64,000 bases of DNA. Origin: Nocardioides jensenii JCM 1364 = NBRC 14755 (lineage in GTDB: Bacteria; Actinomycetota; Actinomycetes; Propionibacteriales; Nocardioidaceae). Both the position numbers and the translations under genes were made by a program. The notes below the pieces were generated by a model that saw nothing but the letters and a program-made list of their open reading frames with translations, was not told the origin of the DNA and made no database searches. Location: assembly GCF_001552535.1 (NCBI RefSeq), contig NZ_BCRJ01000058.1, positions 1 through 64,000 on the forward strand, given 5' to 3'. Of this stretch, positions 9,453 to 18,189 are shown one piece after another (the stretch's first letter is position 1; each line of letters begins with the position of its first letter).

Positions 9453-10376
9453 CTAGGCCACCCACAGCGCCAGGACGGTGGCTGCCGCGATCACGCTGAC
9501 CAGCACGGCCAGGCCCATCACGATCAACGGCTGGCGGTCGGCGGACTTCTCGGTCACCTGGTAGAGCGCGGTCACGCCCAGCAACCCGACGGTGACGTGC
9601 AGCAGCACGGCCAGGCCGATGCCCATCACCCAGCCGGCCACCCGGAAACGCCCCCAGGCCAGCCCCAGCACCAGCGGTACGACGATCGCGCCGGCCAGCC
9701 CGCCGATCAGCTCCAGCCACCACGGCCGGTCGCCCATCCACGGCAGGTCCGGCGTCCCGCCGATGTCGAAGAGGTCGAGCGTGGCCAGCGCACCGAGCGC
9801 GATCACCACGAGGAGCGAGCCGCCGATCACGAGGCGGTGCCGCCAGGTGGTGGCCCTCGACCACGGCACCTGCTCCCCCTTGAGCAGGGTCGCCGTGGCC
9901 ACCGCGGACCACACCAACCACCGGCGTACGACGCCCGTGCCGGTGTCGGCCATCGCGTCGCGGAAGATGCGGTCAGCCTCGACCCGGTGCACGGCATGCC
10001 CGCCCGTGGAGACGTAGGTCGGCGGCTCGTCGTTGCCGAAGCACAGACCGTCGTGCAACAGGGCCGCCGGCAGGTGCGCCCCGGTCTTGGGCACCAACCA
10101 GGTGAACAGGGTCGGCACCGACGTCAGGTCGGTGCGGAACGTGGCCGGATCGGCGGGCACCAGCAGCTCGCCGACATGCCGGTCCCGGTAGGCGATCCGA
10201 CGCATCAGGACGAACTGCTCGTGGCCGTGCACCGACAGCCGCTCCAGGAGGATCTTGGGGTCCTCACCGGGATTCGGCGGCACCTCCGGCTGGTCGGCGA
10301 CGGCGGGCAGCCCACCGTCGTAGAACCGCCGCGTCTCCTGCTCGACCTGCCCGCCCGCCACGTCCGAGATCTTCAT
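9453..10376 (-). CDS. DUF1353 domain membrane protein
   Basis: A 307-residue protein. The N-terminal half carries a DUF1353-like domain with FRTDLTSVP and PAALLHDGLCFG, residues conserved in that phage- and bacterium-associated family. The C-terminal half has about four transmembrane helices. Start at 10376 (MKISDVAGGQ) is supported by GGAGG just upstream; the reading frame stays open further up but without a better site. It converges with hemolysin III at a 20-bp gap. Function unknown; joining DUF1353 to a membrane tail is not something I recognise as common. Confidence 0.65.
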   Translation of the reverse strand: MKISDVAGGQVEQETRRFYDGGLPAVADQPEVPPNPGEDPKILLERLSVHGHEQFVLMRRIAYRDRHVGELLVPADPATFRTDLTSVPTLFTWLVPKTGAHLPAALLHDGLCFGNDEPPTYVSTGGHAVHRVEADRIFRDAMADTGTGVVRRWLVWSAVATATLLKGEQVPWSRATTWRHRLVIGGSLLVVIALGALATLDLFDIGGTPDLPWMGDRPWWLELIGGLAGAIVVPLVLGLAWGRFRVAGWVMGIGLAVLLHVTVGLLGVTALYQVTEKSADRQPLIVMGLAVLVSVIAAATVLALWVA

Positions 10377-10474
10377 GCCTCCAGAGTCGCAGATTCCGGT
10401 GGTCCCGGGGACGCAGACATCGAGGTGTCTCTTCCGGGGTGTAGCAAGCGCGCGATCGGGGAAGGCGACCACCC

Positions 10475-10867
10475 ATGGCCACCGAAGACCCTGTCCCTGC
10501 TGCCGACCGTCACCGCCGACGGGTGCTGATCGTCGCCGTCGCCGTGACCCTGCTCCTCCTCGTGGGCGGTGCCCTGCTCTGGGCGGTGCTCGACAATCCC
10601 GACGATGCCTCCGTCGACGCCGAGCAGGCCTGCGAGATCGTCGACCGTCTGCCGGACGACATGACGCAGGATGATGCCGACACCTCCCGTGACCAGCTCC
10701 GGCTCGGCGCAGCGCTCGGCCTTGCCCTGGCAGCGCAGGAGGGCGACGACGACTACGACGCCCTCGCCGACGCCGCGACCAAGGCCCGCGGCGAGCTCAA
10801 CATGGACTTCCAGCTGTCCCGGGACACGCTGGACGAGCTGCGCTCGGAGTGCGACGAGATCGACTGA
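10475..10867 (+). CDS. Small single-pass membrane protein, unknown function
   Basis: A 130-residue protein with a basic N-terminus, one transmembrane helix (about residues 16-37) and a strongly acidic exported part. The two cysteines, in QACEIVD and SECDEID, could form a disulfide in the extracytoplasmic domain. ATG at 10475. It lies divergent from the DUF1353 gene and converges with the DUF255 gene; no family recognised. Confidence 0.6.
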   Translation: MATEDPVPAADRHRRRVLIVAVAVTLLLLVGGALLWAVLDNPDDASVDAEQACEIVDRLPDDMTQDDADTSRDQLRLGAALGLALAAQEGDDDYDALADAATKARGELNMDFQLSRDTLDELRSECDEID

Positions 10868-10869
10868 CC

Positions 10870-10889
10870 CCGATCCTCACCAAGATCGG
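10870..10889. terminator. Small hairpin at convergent gene ends
   Basis: CCGATC (10870-10875) and GATCGG (10884-10889) form a six-pair stem between the ends of the small membrane protein gene and the DUF255 gene. Position suggests a shared terminator; the short stem makes this weak. Confidence 0.3.
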
Positions 10890-10911
10890 TGCTCAGCCCG
10901 CATCCACCGGC

Positions 10912-12900
10912 TCAGGCGAGGGCGGCCGGGTCCGTCACCGGACGCTCGCAGACCATGTTGCGGCACACGTACGCCGCGGGCGCGTCGTCGACCTCGTCGC
11001 GGCCGACAAGAAGCGGGATGTCGTCGCGACCCGGCTCCACCACGAGTACGACGGCCCCGTGCCGGCGGCGCGCAGCCAGCTCGAGGCGGTCACGTTCGAC
11101 GCCCGGCCGACCGACCACGACGATCTCCTCGGGCCCCTCGAGCATCGACTCGGCGACGGCCAGCGCCCAGCCGGCGAACCGGGGGGCGCGCTCGGCGAGG
11201 TGGGCGAGCACGCCGAGGGTCTGCTCGGCCGCGTCCCGATGGCGGCCCGAGCCGGTGAGGGCGGCGTACGTCGCGAGGGCGTGCGTCATCGCGGACTGGC
11301 CCGACGGGCTGGCGTTGTCGGAGAGCTCACGGGGCCGTGTGATCAGGGCCTCGGCGTCGGAGGCGGTGTCGTGGAAGCCGCCGTCGTCGGCACGGAAGCG
11401 GGCCAGGGCGTCGTCGAGCAGGGCGCCGGCACGCTCGAACCAGACCGCGTCGCCGGTGGCCTGCAGGAGGTCGAGGAACCCGGCGGCGACACAGCCGTAG
11501 TCCTCCAGCACGCCGTCGTGACGACCGACCACGCCGTCGCGCGACACCCGCAGGAGGCGCCCCTCGACGAGGTGTACGTCGACCAGCAGCCGGCCGGCCC
11601 GCACGGCCGCATCGACGTACTCCGGCCTGCGCAGCAGCGTGCCGGCCGCGCACAGCCCGCTGATCGCCAGGCCGTTCCACGCCGCGACCACCTTGTCGTC
11701 GCGTGCGGGCCGCACCCTGGCCGCACGTGCCTCGAACAGCCGCCGCTTCACGTCCTCGAGCCGGGCCAGGTCGTCGGGGTCGTGCAGCAGCTGCAGGGTG
11801 GAGGAGCCGTGCTCGAACGTGCCGGCGTCGGTCACCTCGAACGTGGCAGCCGCCCACGCGCCGTCCTCCTCGCCGAGCGCCTCGACCAGCTGGGCCGGGG
11901 TCCATGCGTAGAACTTGCCCTCGACTCCCTCACTGTCGGCGTCCAACGCGGACGCGAACCCGCCCTGCGGCGTACCCAGCTCGCGAAGCAGGAAGTCGGC
12001 GGTCTCCTCGGCCACCCGGTTGAGACCGCACCGTGCATAGAGGCCGAGCAGCTGCGCGTTGTCGTAGAGCATCTTCTCGAAGTGCGGCACCACCCAGCCG
12101 GCGTCGACCGAGTAGCGCGCGAACCCGCCGCCGATCTGGTCGTAGAGCCCGCCGCGCGCCATCGCCACGCAGGTCGCGTCCACCATCCGCCTCGCGAGCG
12201 ACGGCTCGGTGGTCGAGCCTTCCTTGGTGGTCGCGCCTGTCGAGACCCTTCGGTCGTGTCGCAGCAGGAACTCCAGCACCATGCCGGGCGGGAACTTGGG
12301 CGCTCCCCCGAACCCGGCGTTCTGCCCGTCGAACTCCGTGGCCAGGGCACGCACCGCACTGTCGAGCACCTCGACGGTGACCAGCCCGGTCTCGAGGTCA
12401 CCCTGCACCTGCAGGTGGGCGCCGATCTCGGACGCAGCACGGCGTACCTCGTCGGCACGAGTGACCCACGCGTCGGCAAGCGCCTCGAGGATCTGCATGA
12501 AGCTGGCGCTGCCGTGGCGCGGGGTGTCCGGGAAGTAGGTGCCGGCGAAGAACGGGTTGCCGTCATGGTCGAGCACGCAGGTCATCGGCCAGCCGCCGTG
12601 CCCGGTCATCGCCTGGGTGGCGTTCATGTAGACCGCGTCGACGTCGGGCCGCTCCTCGCGGTCGACCTTGATGTTGACGAAGTGCTGGTTCATGTACGTC
12701 GCGGTCGCGTCGTCCTCGAACGACTCGTGGGCCATCACGTGGCACCAGTGGCAGGCGGAATAGCCGACTGACAGCAAGATTGGTGTATCACGGCGCTTGG
12801 CCTCCGCGAACACTTCAGGTCCCCACTCCCACCAATCCACTGGATTTGAGGCGTGTTGGAGCAAATACGGACTCGTCGCGCTGGCCAATCGATTCGCCAT
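10912..12900 (-). CDS. DUF255 thioredoxin-like protein (YyaL family), element-supplied 5' end
   Basis: A 662-residue protein with an N-terminal thioredoxin-like domain (C50-H51-W52-C53-H54) and a long six-hairpin glycosidase-like (alpha/alpha) domain. The family is conserved but poorly understood. Codons 1-49, the start and the upstream region come from the integrated element; codons from 54 on are original chromosome. The 14-bp attachment core covers codons 50 to 54. The supplied part is visibly more AT-rich than the rest. The displaced host start ([15 protein letters not shown]) lies at 33061. ATG at 12900 follows AGAAGG. The joined frame has no stop, so the product is probably functional. 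Confidence 0.9.
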   Translation of the reverse strand: MANRLASATSPYLLQHASNPVDWWEWGPEVFAEAKRRDTPILLSVGYSACHWCHVMAHESFEDDATATYMNQHFVNIKVDREERPDVDAVYMNATQAMTGHGGWPMTCVLDHDGNPFFAGTYFPDTPRHGSASFMQILEALADAWVTRADEVRRAASEIGAHLQVQGDLETGLVTVEVLDSAVRALATEFDGQNAGFGGAPKFPPGMVLEFLLRHDRRVSTGATTKEGSTTEPSLARRMVDATCVAMARGGLYDQIGGGFARYSVDAGWVVPHFEKMLYDNAQLLGLYARCGLNRVAEETADFLLRELGTPQGGFASALDADSEGVEGKFYAWTPAQLVEALGEEDGAWAAATFEVTDAGTFEHGSSTLQLLHDPDDLARLEDVKRRLFEARAARVRPARDDKVVAAWNGLAISGLCAAGTLLRRPEYVDAAVRAGRLLVDVHLVEGRLLRVSRDGVVGRHDGVLEDYGCVAAGFLDLLQATGDAVWFERAGALLDDALARFRADDGGFHDTASDAEALITRPRELSDNASPSGQSAMTHALATYAALTGSGRHRDAAEQTLGVLAHLAERAPRFAGWALAVAESMLEGPEEIVVVGRPGVERDRLELAARRRHGAVVLVVEPGRDDIPLLVGRDEVDDAPAAYVCRNMVCERPVTDPAALA
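12740..12753 (+). repeat. Left attachment core
   Basis: TGGCACCAGTGGCA, identical to 32901-32914. On the coding strand it reads as the Cys-His-Trp-Cys codons plus CA of the next His. The match extends imperfectly to both sides (ATCAC before, GCGG after, one mismatch each). The core is itself nearly palindromic (TGNCAC-NN-GTGNCA), as expected for two core-type integrase sites flanking a crossover. Confidence 0.85.
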
Positions 12901-12922
12901 TCTTGCCACCTTCTACCAGTGT

Positions 12923-12970
12923 GAGTTCGTATCAATTCTGGCCACTGATACAAACTCATGATACAAACTC
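12923..12970. promoter_or_regulatory. Left-end integrase arm-type repeats
   Basis: Two direct copies of GATACAAACTC lie at 12947-12957 and 12960-12970, and a near-perfect inverted copy (GAGTTCGTATC) at 12923-12933. The same 11-mer occurs twice at the right end. Position between the core and the integrase gene fits arm-type binding sites; they may also serve as an operator for int or for the element-borne promoter of the DUF255 gene. Confidence 0.7.
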
Positions 12971-13051
12971 GCGCCCGATCGGGCGTACGATGTCGATCTC
13001 GAAGGTCTGCGCTTGTCGAGACCACACCCCCAGCCTAGAAGGGATGCGTCG

Positions 13052-14449
13052 ATGGCCACTCGGGCGAAGTCGACACTGCTCGTCCAAGGCAAGGAGCGAA
13101 GGGTCGACGGCGGCCGCCAGTCCTGGCGGGTGCGGCTCTATGCAACCGCCGATGGTTACCAGGTGATGTTCAAGGCGCCGGCGGGCGAGGGCGAACCGTG
13201 GAAGCGGGTGCTCCGTCGGGCGGCCACCGAGTCCGAGGCCCGCCAGATCTTCGCCCGGGCCGAGACGGCTCTCGACACCGAGCAGGCGGCGCCGACCAGC
13301 GCTCGCGAGAAGGCGACGCAGACGATCGCCGCGCTCGGGGAGAAATACGTGGAGGACAGTCGCCTGCGCGGCAAGGCGATCCGGACGATCCAGGGACGCG
13401 AGTCGCGCCTGGCCGCCCACATCGTGCCGGCGATCGGCGATGTGCCCGTCGGGAAGTGGCGGATCGAGCACAGCCGCAAGGTGATGGAACGCGCCGCAGC
13501 GACCTTGCATTCGGCGCGAGGCAAGGAGGACCTGCGCGGAGCGATGGCTGCGATGCGCAAGCTGGCTTGGCGGTTGGGCTGGCTGGACCGGTCGATCGAC
13601 CCGCTCGATGGGCTGGAGATCGGCAAGTCCACCCTGCTCCAGGGTGCGACGACGCACTACGTCGACCCGCGGCTGCGTCCGGAGACGCGCCAGGTGAAGG
13701 CGATGGCCGCCGGCGCCGATGCGCTGTGCGGACCGGACGGCACCGACCCGCTGATGACCCGGCTGCCGTTGTTCGGCACCAAGATCCGGGTCGCCGCGTA
13801 CGGCGGCCTCCGCCTCGGCGAACAGAACGCGCTGCGCGCGATCGACGTCTTCTTCGAACGCGGCTATGTCCACGTAAACGGCAGTTGGACCACCCCGCGC
13901 CATTCCCCCGGCTTCCGGGGCCCGGTGAAGAATCACGTGATCCACGAAGTCCCCCTCCCCCGCTCGCTGATGCACGACGAGCTGTTGCCACGAGTGAAGG
14001 AACTACTCGACCTGCCCGTGAAGGCTTCGATGCAGCAGGTGCTCAACGCACAAGAGGAGGAACGCCAACGCCGCGCCGCTCTCGCCCTACGTTCTGGCGA
14101 TTCCAACCTGGCTTGGTGGAACTACCCCGTACCGGCCGAGGACGAGCAGTGGCTCTTCGTGGATACCGTGACCGGCCTCCCCGTGAAGCCCGAGCTGCAC
14201 AACGAACGCTGGCACCGAGTCCGCGCCCGGGTCGACGAGAACGAGCCAGAGAACGCCTGGCCACGCACGATCGTCTACCGCAACCTGCGCCACCACGCCG
14301 CCACCAAGTGGTTCCACGAGGAGCTCGGCGAGTCCTGGGAGGTCGTCGCTCAGTACCTTGGCGACAAGCTCACCACCGTCCTCAACCACTACGTCCGAGC
14401 AGGCGAGGACGCGCTGCGGGACTCGGTCAACAAACTGGCCGACCGATGA
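13052..14449 (+). CDS. int: Tyrosine-type integrase
   Basis: A 465-residue tyrosine recombinase that would insert and excise the element. The N-terminal part holds an arm-binding-like region and a SAM-like core-binding domain (about 90-190). The catalytic domain shows Arg in AAYGGLRLGEQN (near 253), the Arg/His box YRNLRHHAATKW (near 412-418) and the nucleophile Tyr447 in NHYVRAGED. In the second box a histidine replaces the usual Thr after RH, a tolerated variation. ATG at 13052 has AGAAGGG upstream. The gene lies 300 bp inside the left core and reads inward. About 65 residues between the catalytic boxes make it longer than many phage integrases. Confidence 0.93.
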   Translation: MATRAKSTLLVQGKERRVDGGRQSWRVRLYATADGYQVMFKAPAGEGEPWKRVLRRAATESEARQIFARAETALDTEQAAPTSAREKATQTIAALGEKYVEDSRLRGKAIRTIQGRESRLAAHIVPAIGDVPVGKWRIEHSRKVMERAAATLHSARGKEDLRGAMAAMRKLAWRLGWLDRSIDPLDGLEIGKSTLLQGATTHYVDPRLRPETRQVKAMAAGADALCGPDGTDPLMTRLPLFGTKIRVAAYGGLRLGEQNALRAIDVFFERGYVHVNGSWTTPRHSPGFRGPVKNHVIHEVPLPRSLMHDELLPRVKELLDLPVKASMQQVLNAQEEERQRRAALALRSGDSNLAWWNYPVPAEDEQWLFVDTVTGLPVKPELHNERWHRVRARVDENEPENAWPRTIVYRNLRHHAATKWFHEELGESWEVVAQYLGDKLTTVLNHYVRAGEDALRDSVNKLADR

Positions 14450-14513
14450 CTTGTCGGTGGCACCTGCGAGTCTGTTCAGTTGCTCCGGAGAAGCCGGGCA
14501 CCAGGAAGGCAAC

Positions 14514-16016
14514 ATGCCCAAGTCGCACCCAACGTCAGCGATCTTTACTAGAGTCTCACCAGTGATCACCGGTGAGTTGAAGAGCAAGATCGACCGCGTC
14601 TGGGACGCCTTCTGGTCGGGCGGCATCAGCAACCCGCTCGAGGTGATCGAGCAGATCACCTACCTGCTGTTCATCCGGCGCCTCAACGACATCCAGACGC
14701 TGGCTGAGAATAAGGCCCGCGTGACCGGCGGGGCGATCGAGAATCCCGTATTCCTGCCCGGTCAGGCGCACCTGCGATGGAGCCAGTTCAAGAATGCCTC
14801 CCCCGACGTGATGCACAAGACCATCGCCGACGAGGTCTTCCCGTTCCTGCGCGGCCTGGGCGATGGCAGCACCTACAGCGAGCATATGAAGGACGCCCGC
14901 TTCACCATCCCGACCCCGGCGCTGCTATCGAAGGTCGTCGACATGCTCGACGACATCCCGATGGCCGCCCGCGACACCAACGGGGACCTGTACGAGTACC
15001 TGCTCTCCAAGATCGCAGCGGCTGGCGTCAACGGCCAGTTCCGCACGCCTCGCCACATCATCGAGCTTATGGTCAAGATGACCGCACCGAAGCCGTCTGA
15101 TGAGATCTGCGATCCGGCATGCGGCACGGGCGGCTTCCTCGTCGCTGCGAGCGAGTACGTCCGCGACACACACGCCGATGCCTTGCTCGACTCGACGCAG
15201 CGTGAGCACTTCAACAACTCGATGTTCCACGGCTATGACTTCGACTCCACCATGCTCCGCATCGGGAGCATGAACATGCTGCTGCACGGAATCGAATCAC
15301 CTGACATCCGCTACCGCGACTCCCTCTCCGAGGGTGCAGCCGGCGACGCAGACAAGTACACCCTCATCCTCGCCAACCCACCGTTCGCAGGGTCGCTCGA
15401 TTATGAGGCCACCGCCAAGGACCTTCAGCGGATCGTGAAGACGAAGAAGACCGAGCTGCTCTTCTTGGCGCTGTTCCTGAAACTGCTCAAGCCCGGAGGC
15501 CGGGCAGCCGTCATCGTCCCCGACGGCGTGCTCTTCGGCTCGTCCAAGGCCCACAAGGAGCTGCGCAGGATCCTCGTTGAGGACCAGAAGCTCGACGCCG
15601 TCGTGAAGTTGCCGTCTGGTGTCTTCCGACCGTACGCCGGTGTCTCCACAGCGATCCTGTTCTTCACCAAGACCAACTCCGGCGGCACCGATGACGTCTG
15701 GTTCTACGACGTTCGCGCTGACGGTTTCTCGCTCGACGACAAGCGCAACCCGGTCGAGGCCAACGACCTTCCCGACGTACTCGGCCGCTGGCAGAACTTC
15801 ACGGATGAGATGGCCCGCGCCCGCACTGAGCAGTCCTTCCTCGTACCCAAGGCCGACATCGTCGCCCAGGGCTACGACCTCTCGCTGAACCGCTACAAGG
15901 AGGTCGTGCACGACGAGATCGAGCACCGCACCCCGCTCGAGATCATCGCCGACGTCGAGATCCTCGAAGACGAGATCGTCAAGGGGCTCGCCGAGCTGAA
16001 GGCGATGCTCTCGTGA
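14514..16016 (+). CDS. hsdM: Type I restriction-modification DNA methyltransferase subunit
   Basis: N6-adenine methyltransferase subunit of a type I system, 500 residues. The N-terminal HsdM helical domain includes LKSKIDRVWDAFWSGGISNPLE. The SAM-binding motif DPACGTGGFLVAA is near residue 200 and the catalytic motif NPPF near 289. ATG at 14514 follows AGGAAGG; a GTG sixteen codons later is an alternative. Its stop overlaps the GTG of hsdS. With HsdS it methylates the recognition sequence and with HsdR it restricts unmodified DNA. Confidence 0.95.
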   Translation: MPKSHPTSAIFTRVSPVITGELKSKIDRVWDAFWSGGISNPLEVIEQITYLLFIRRLNDIQTLAENKARVTGGAIENPVFLPGQAHLRWSQFKNASPDVMHKTIADEVFPFLRGLGDGSTYSEHMKDARFTIPTPALLSKVVDMLDDIPMAARDTNGDLYEYLLSKIAAAGVNGQFRTPRHIIELMVKMTAPKPSDEICDPACGTGGFLVAASEYVRDTHADALLDSTQREHFNNSMFHGYDFDSTMLRIGSMNMLLHGIESPDIRYRDSLSEGAAGDADKYTLILANPPFAGSLDYEATAKDLQRIVKTKKTELLFLALFLKLLKPGGRAAVIVPDGVLFGSSKAHKELRRILVEDQKLDAVVKLPSGVFRPYAGVSTAILFFTKTNSGGTDDVWFYDVRADGFSLDDKRNPVEANDLPDVLGRWQNFTDEMARARTEQSFLVPKADIVAQGYDLSLNRYKEVVHDEIEHRTPLEIIADVEILEDEIVKGLAELKAMLS

Positions 16017-17101
16017 CAGCGGTGGGAGACATTCTGGAGCTGTCGTATGGGAAGGCACTCAAGGGGTCCGATCGCGACGGCGGCAACGTTCCGGTTGTCG
16101 GATCCGGCGGCATCGTCGGCGGCCACTCCACTGGAATCACCGACTCTCCAACTATCGTCGTGGGCCGCAAGGGCAGCATTGGCAGCGTTACTTGGATCGA
16201 CGGGCCTGCATGGCCGATCGACACCGCGTACTTCGTCAAACCGAAGCGCGATGACCTCGATCGGCGGTGGGCCTACTGGATGCTCAAGTCGCTCCGTATG
16301 GAGACGATGAACAAGTCCGCCGCAGTGCCCGGACTGAACCGAGACGACGTCTACCGGCTCAACGTCGCACTCCCACCGCTCCCCGAGCAGCGCCGCATCG
16401 CGGCGATTCTCGACCACGTCGACGCCCTGCGAGCCAGGCGCAGCGAGCAACTCGCTCACCTCGATGCCCTTGCACAATCGATCTTCATCAGTCTCTTTGG
16501 CGACGGCTCGTCAAGCAGATCGAAGACAACGATTGTCTGTTTGGAGGACGTAGTTGAGCGGATTACATATGGATTCACGAATCCCATGTCCCACGTGTCG
16601 GCTGGCATTCCGATTGTCACAGCGAAGAGCGTCCGCAACCAAGACATCGACCTAGTCGGAGGCGCCTTCACTACCCGGGATGAGTTCAATGCACTGACTG
16701 ACAAGTCTCGACCGCGCAAAGGCGACGTGCTAATCACGAAGGACGGGACGATCGGTCGATGCGCCGTTGTCGACACGACCGAGCCATTTTGCATCAACCA
16801 ATCCGTCGCCGTAGTGCGGCCACGTCAAGACTTGAGACCCCGATACCTGGTCGGGTATTTGACGCTCTCGCGGGTGCAGCGCCTGATGAATGGCATGGGG
16901 AAGGGCAACGCACTCAAGCACCTGCAGATCACCGAGCTGGCCAAGTTCTCGATCCCAGTCCCGGCGGTGGAGGAACAATCTCGGTACGAATCGCAGATGG
17001 CAATAGTGAACGTCCACCGAGCCGCCCTGCGGCGCAGCGTGGTTGCCGGGAACGAGTTGTTCGAATCCCTTGAGTCCCGTGCCTTCCGAGGGGAGTTGTG
17101 A
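16013..17101 (+). CDS. hsdS: Type I restriction-modification specificity subunit
   Basis: A 362-residue specificity subunit. The first target-recognition domain spans about residues 1-120 and ends in the conserved LPPLPEQRRIAAILDHVDALR helix. The second spans about 165-325 and ends in the shorter EEQSRYESQMAIVNVHRAALR helix. GTG start overlaps the hsdM stop (GTGA). The second recognition domain region is clearly AT-richer than its neighbours, as often seen where specificity domains have been swapped. The recognition sequence cannot be predicted by eye. Confidence 0.93.
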   Translation: MTAVGDILELSYGKALKGSDRDGGNVPVVGSGGIVGGHSTGITDSPTIVVGRKGSIGSVTWIDGPAWPIDTAYFVKPKRDDLDRRWAYWMLKSLRMETMNKSAAVPGLNRDDVYRLNVALPPLPEQRRIAAILDHVDALRARRSEQLAHLDALAQSIFISLFGDGSSSRSKTTIVCLEDVVERITYGFTNPMSHVSAGIPIVTAKSVRNQDIDLVGGAFTTRDEFNALTDKSRPRKGDVLITKDGTIGRCAVVDTTEPFCINQSVAVVRPRQDLRPRYLVGYLTLSRVQRLMNGMGKGNALKHLQITELAKFSIPVPAVEEQSRYESQMAIVNVHRAALRRSVVAGNELFESLESRAFRGEL

Positions 17102-17104
17102 CAC

Positions 17105-18181
17105 ATGCCGGTTGAGATGAGGATGTGGCGGATCGACGGCGAGGAGCCGAAGCCACTGACGACGTCCGTGCTGCCTGCCGAGAAGGATCTGCACGAATTC
17201 CTCAAGCGTGACCCGTCTCTGCTGGGCGAGCGTCTGCTGGTCATCGGCAGCGAGGTGATTGCGCCGTTCGGCGCGCGCCTCGACCTGCTCGCGGTCGACG
17301 CCGACGGCAACCTGAATCTGCTGGAGCTCAAGCGGGACAAGACTCCAAGGGAGGTCGTCGCGCAGGTCCTCGACTACGGATCGTGGGTATCGACGCTCTC
17401 CCGCGACGACATCATCGACATCGCCACCAAGCACCTCGACCAACCGTTCGAGGCCGCCTTCGAGGACGTCTTCGGAAGCGCCCCGCCCGACGAGCTCAAC
17501 GGCGACCTCTGCCTCACCATCGTGGCCGCCGAGCTCGACGCGAGTTCCGAGCGGATCGTCACCTACCTTCGTAGCCTTGGCGTGCCCGTCAACGCTGTCT
17601 ACTTCTCCTATCTCGAAGATGACGGCCGTCGCTACCTGGCCCGATCGTGGCTCTCCTCCTCTGACGAAGCGACCGTGGCGGCGCCGTCCGGCAGCAAGAA
17701 GAGCAAGCGTGCCGGATGGAACGGCAAGGACTGGTACGTGACCTTCGCCGGCGGTCAGCGGGTGTGGGACGACGGACGACATTGGGGCTTCGTCTGCGGA
17801 GGCGGCGGCAAGATGTGGTCACAGGGCATGCGGTCGCTGCCCAACGGTGCACGGGTCTGGGTGAACGCCGCGCCCATGCGCTACGTCGCTGTCGGTCGGG
17901 TGCTCGGCCCTGCGGTTCGCTTCGAGGAAGCGCAGGTCAGGGTAGGCGGGGAGTGGCAATCCCTCGTCGACCAGCCCCTGCAGGGCTACTACGGCGCAGA
18001 CCCTTCGGTCGCTGATGACCTCGCCGAGTGGATTGTCCCCGTCGAGTGGATCGACTCCCGGCCGCTGGAGGGCGGTTTCTGGGAGAAGGGCCTCTTCGCG
18101 AGCACACACAGCGCGTGCAAGCTCCGACAAGAGTTCACTCTGGAGCGTCTCGCGGATCACTTCGGCATCGACGAGGACTGA
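17105..18181 (+). CDS. PD-(D/E)xK nuclease (NucS/DUF91-like) with C-terminal EVE/PUA-like domain
   Basis: A 358-residue protein inside the hsd operon, three bases after hsdS. The first about 150 residues match the NucS/DUF91-type nuclease core: an Asp in FGARLDLLAVDADGN and the ELK of NLLELKRD supply the metal site (near residues 60-75). After a short charged linker, residues about 205-355 resemble the PUA/EVE-like tail that ends in FWEKGLFAS...CKLRQEFTLERLADHFGI. EVE-like domains read modified bases, so the whole resembles a modification-dependent (type IV-like) nuclease. Domain calls are by pattern; the combined function is inference. Confidence 0.7.
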   Translation: MPVEMRMWRIDGEEPKPLTTSVLPAEKDLHEFLKRDPSLLGERLLVIGSEVIAPFGARLDLLAVDADGNLNLLELKRDKTPREVVAQVLDYGSWVSTLSRDDIIDIATKHLDQPFEAAFEDVFGSAPPDELNGDLCLTIVAAELDASSERIVTYLRSLGVPVNAVYFSYLEDDGRRYLARSWLSSSDEATVAAPSGSKKSKRAGWNGKDWYVTFAGGQRVWDDGRHWGFVCGGGGKMWSQGMRSLPNGARVWVNAAPMRYVAVGRVLGPAVRFEEAQVRVGGEWQSLVDQPLQGYYGADPSVADDLAEWIVPVEWIDSRPLEGGFWEKGLFASTHSACKLRQEFTLERLADHFGIDED

Positions 18182-18189
18182 GCGACCGC

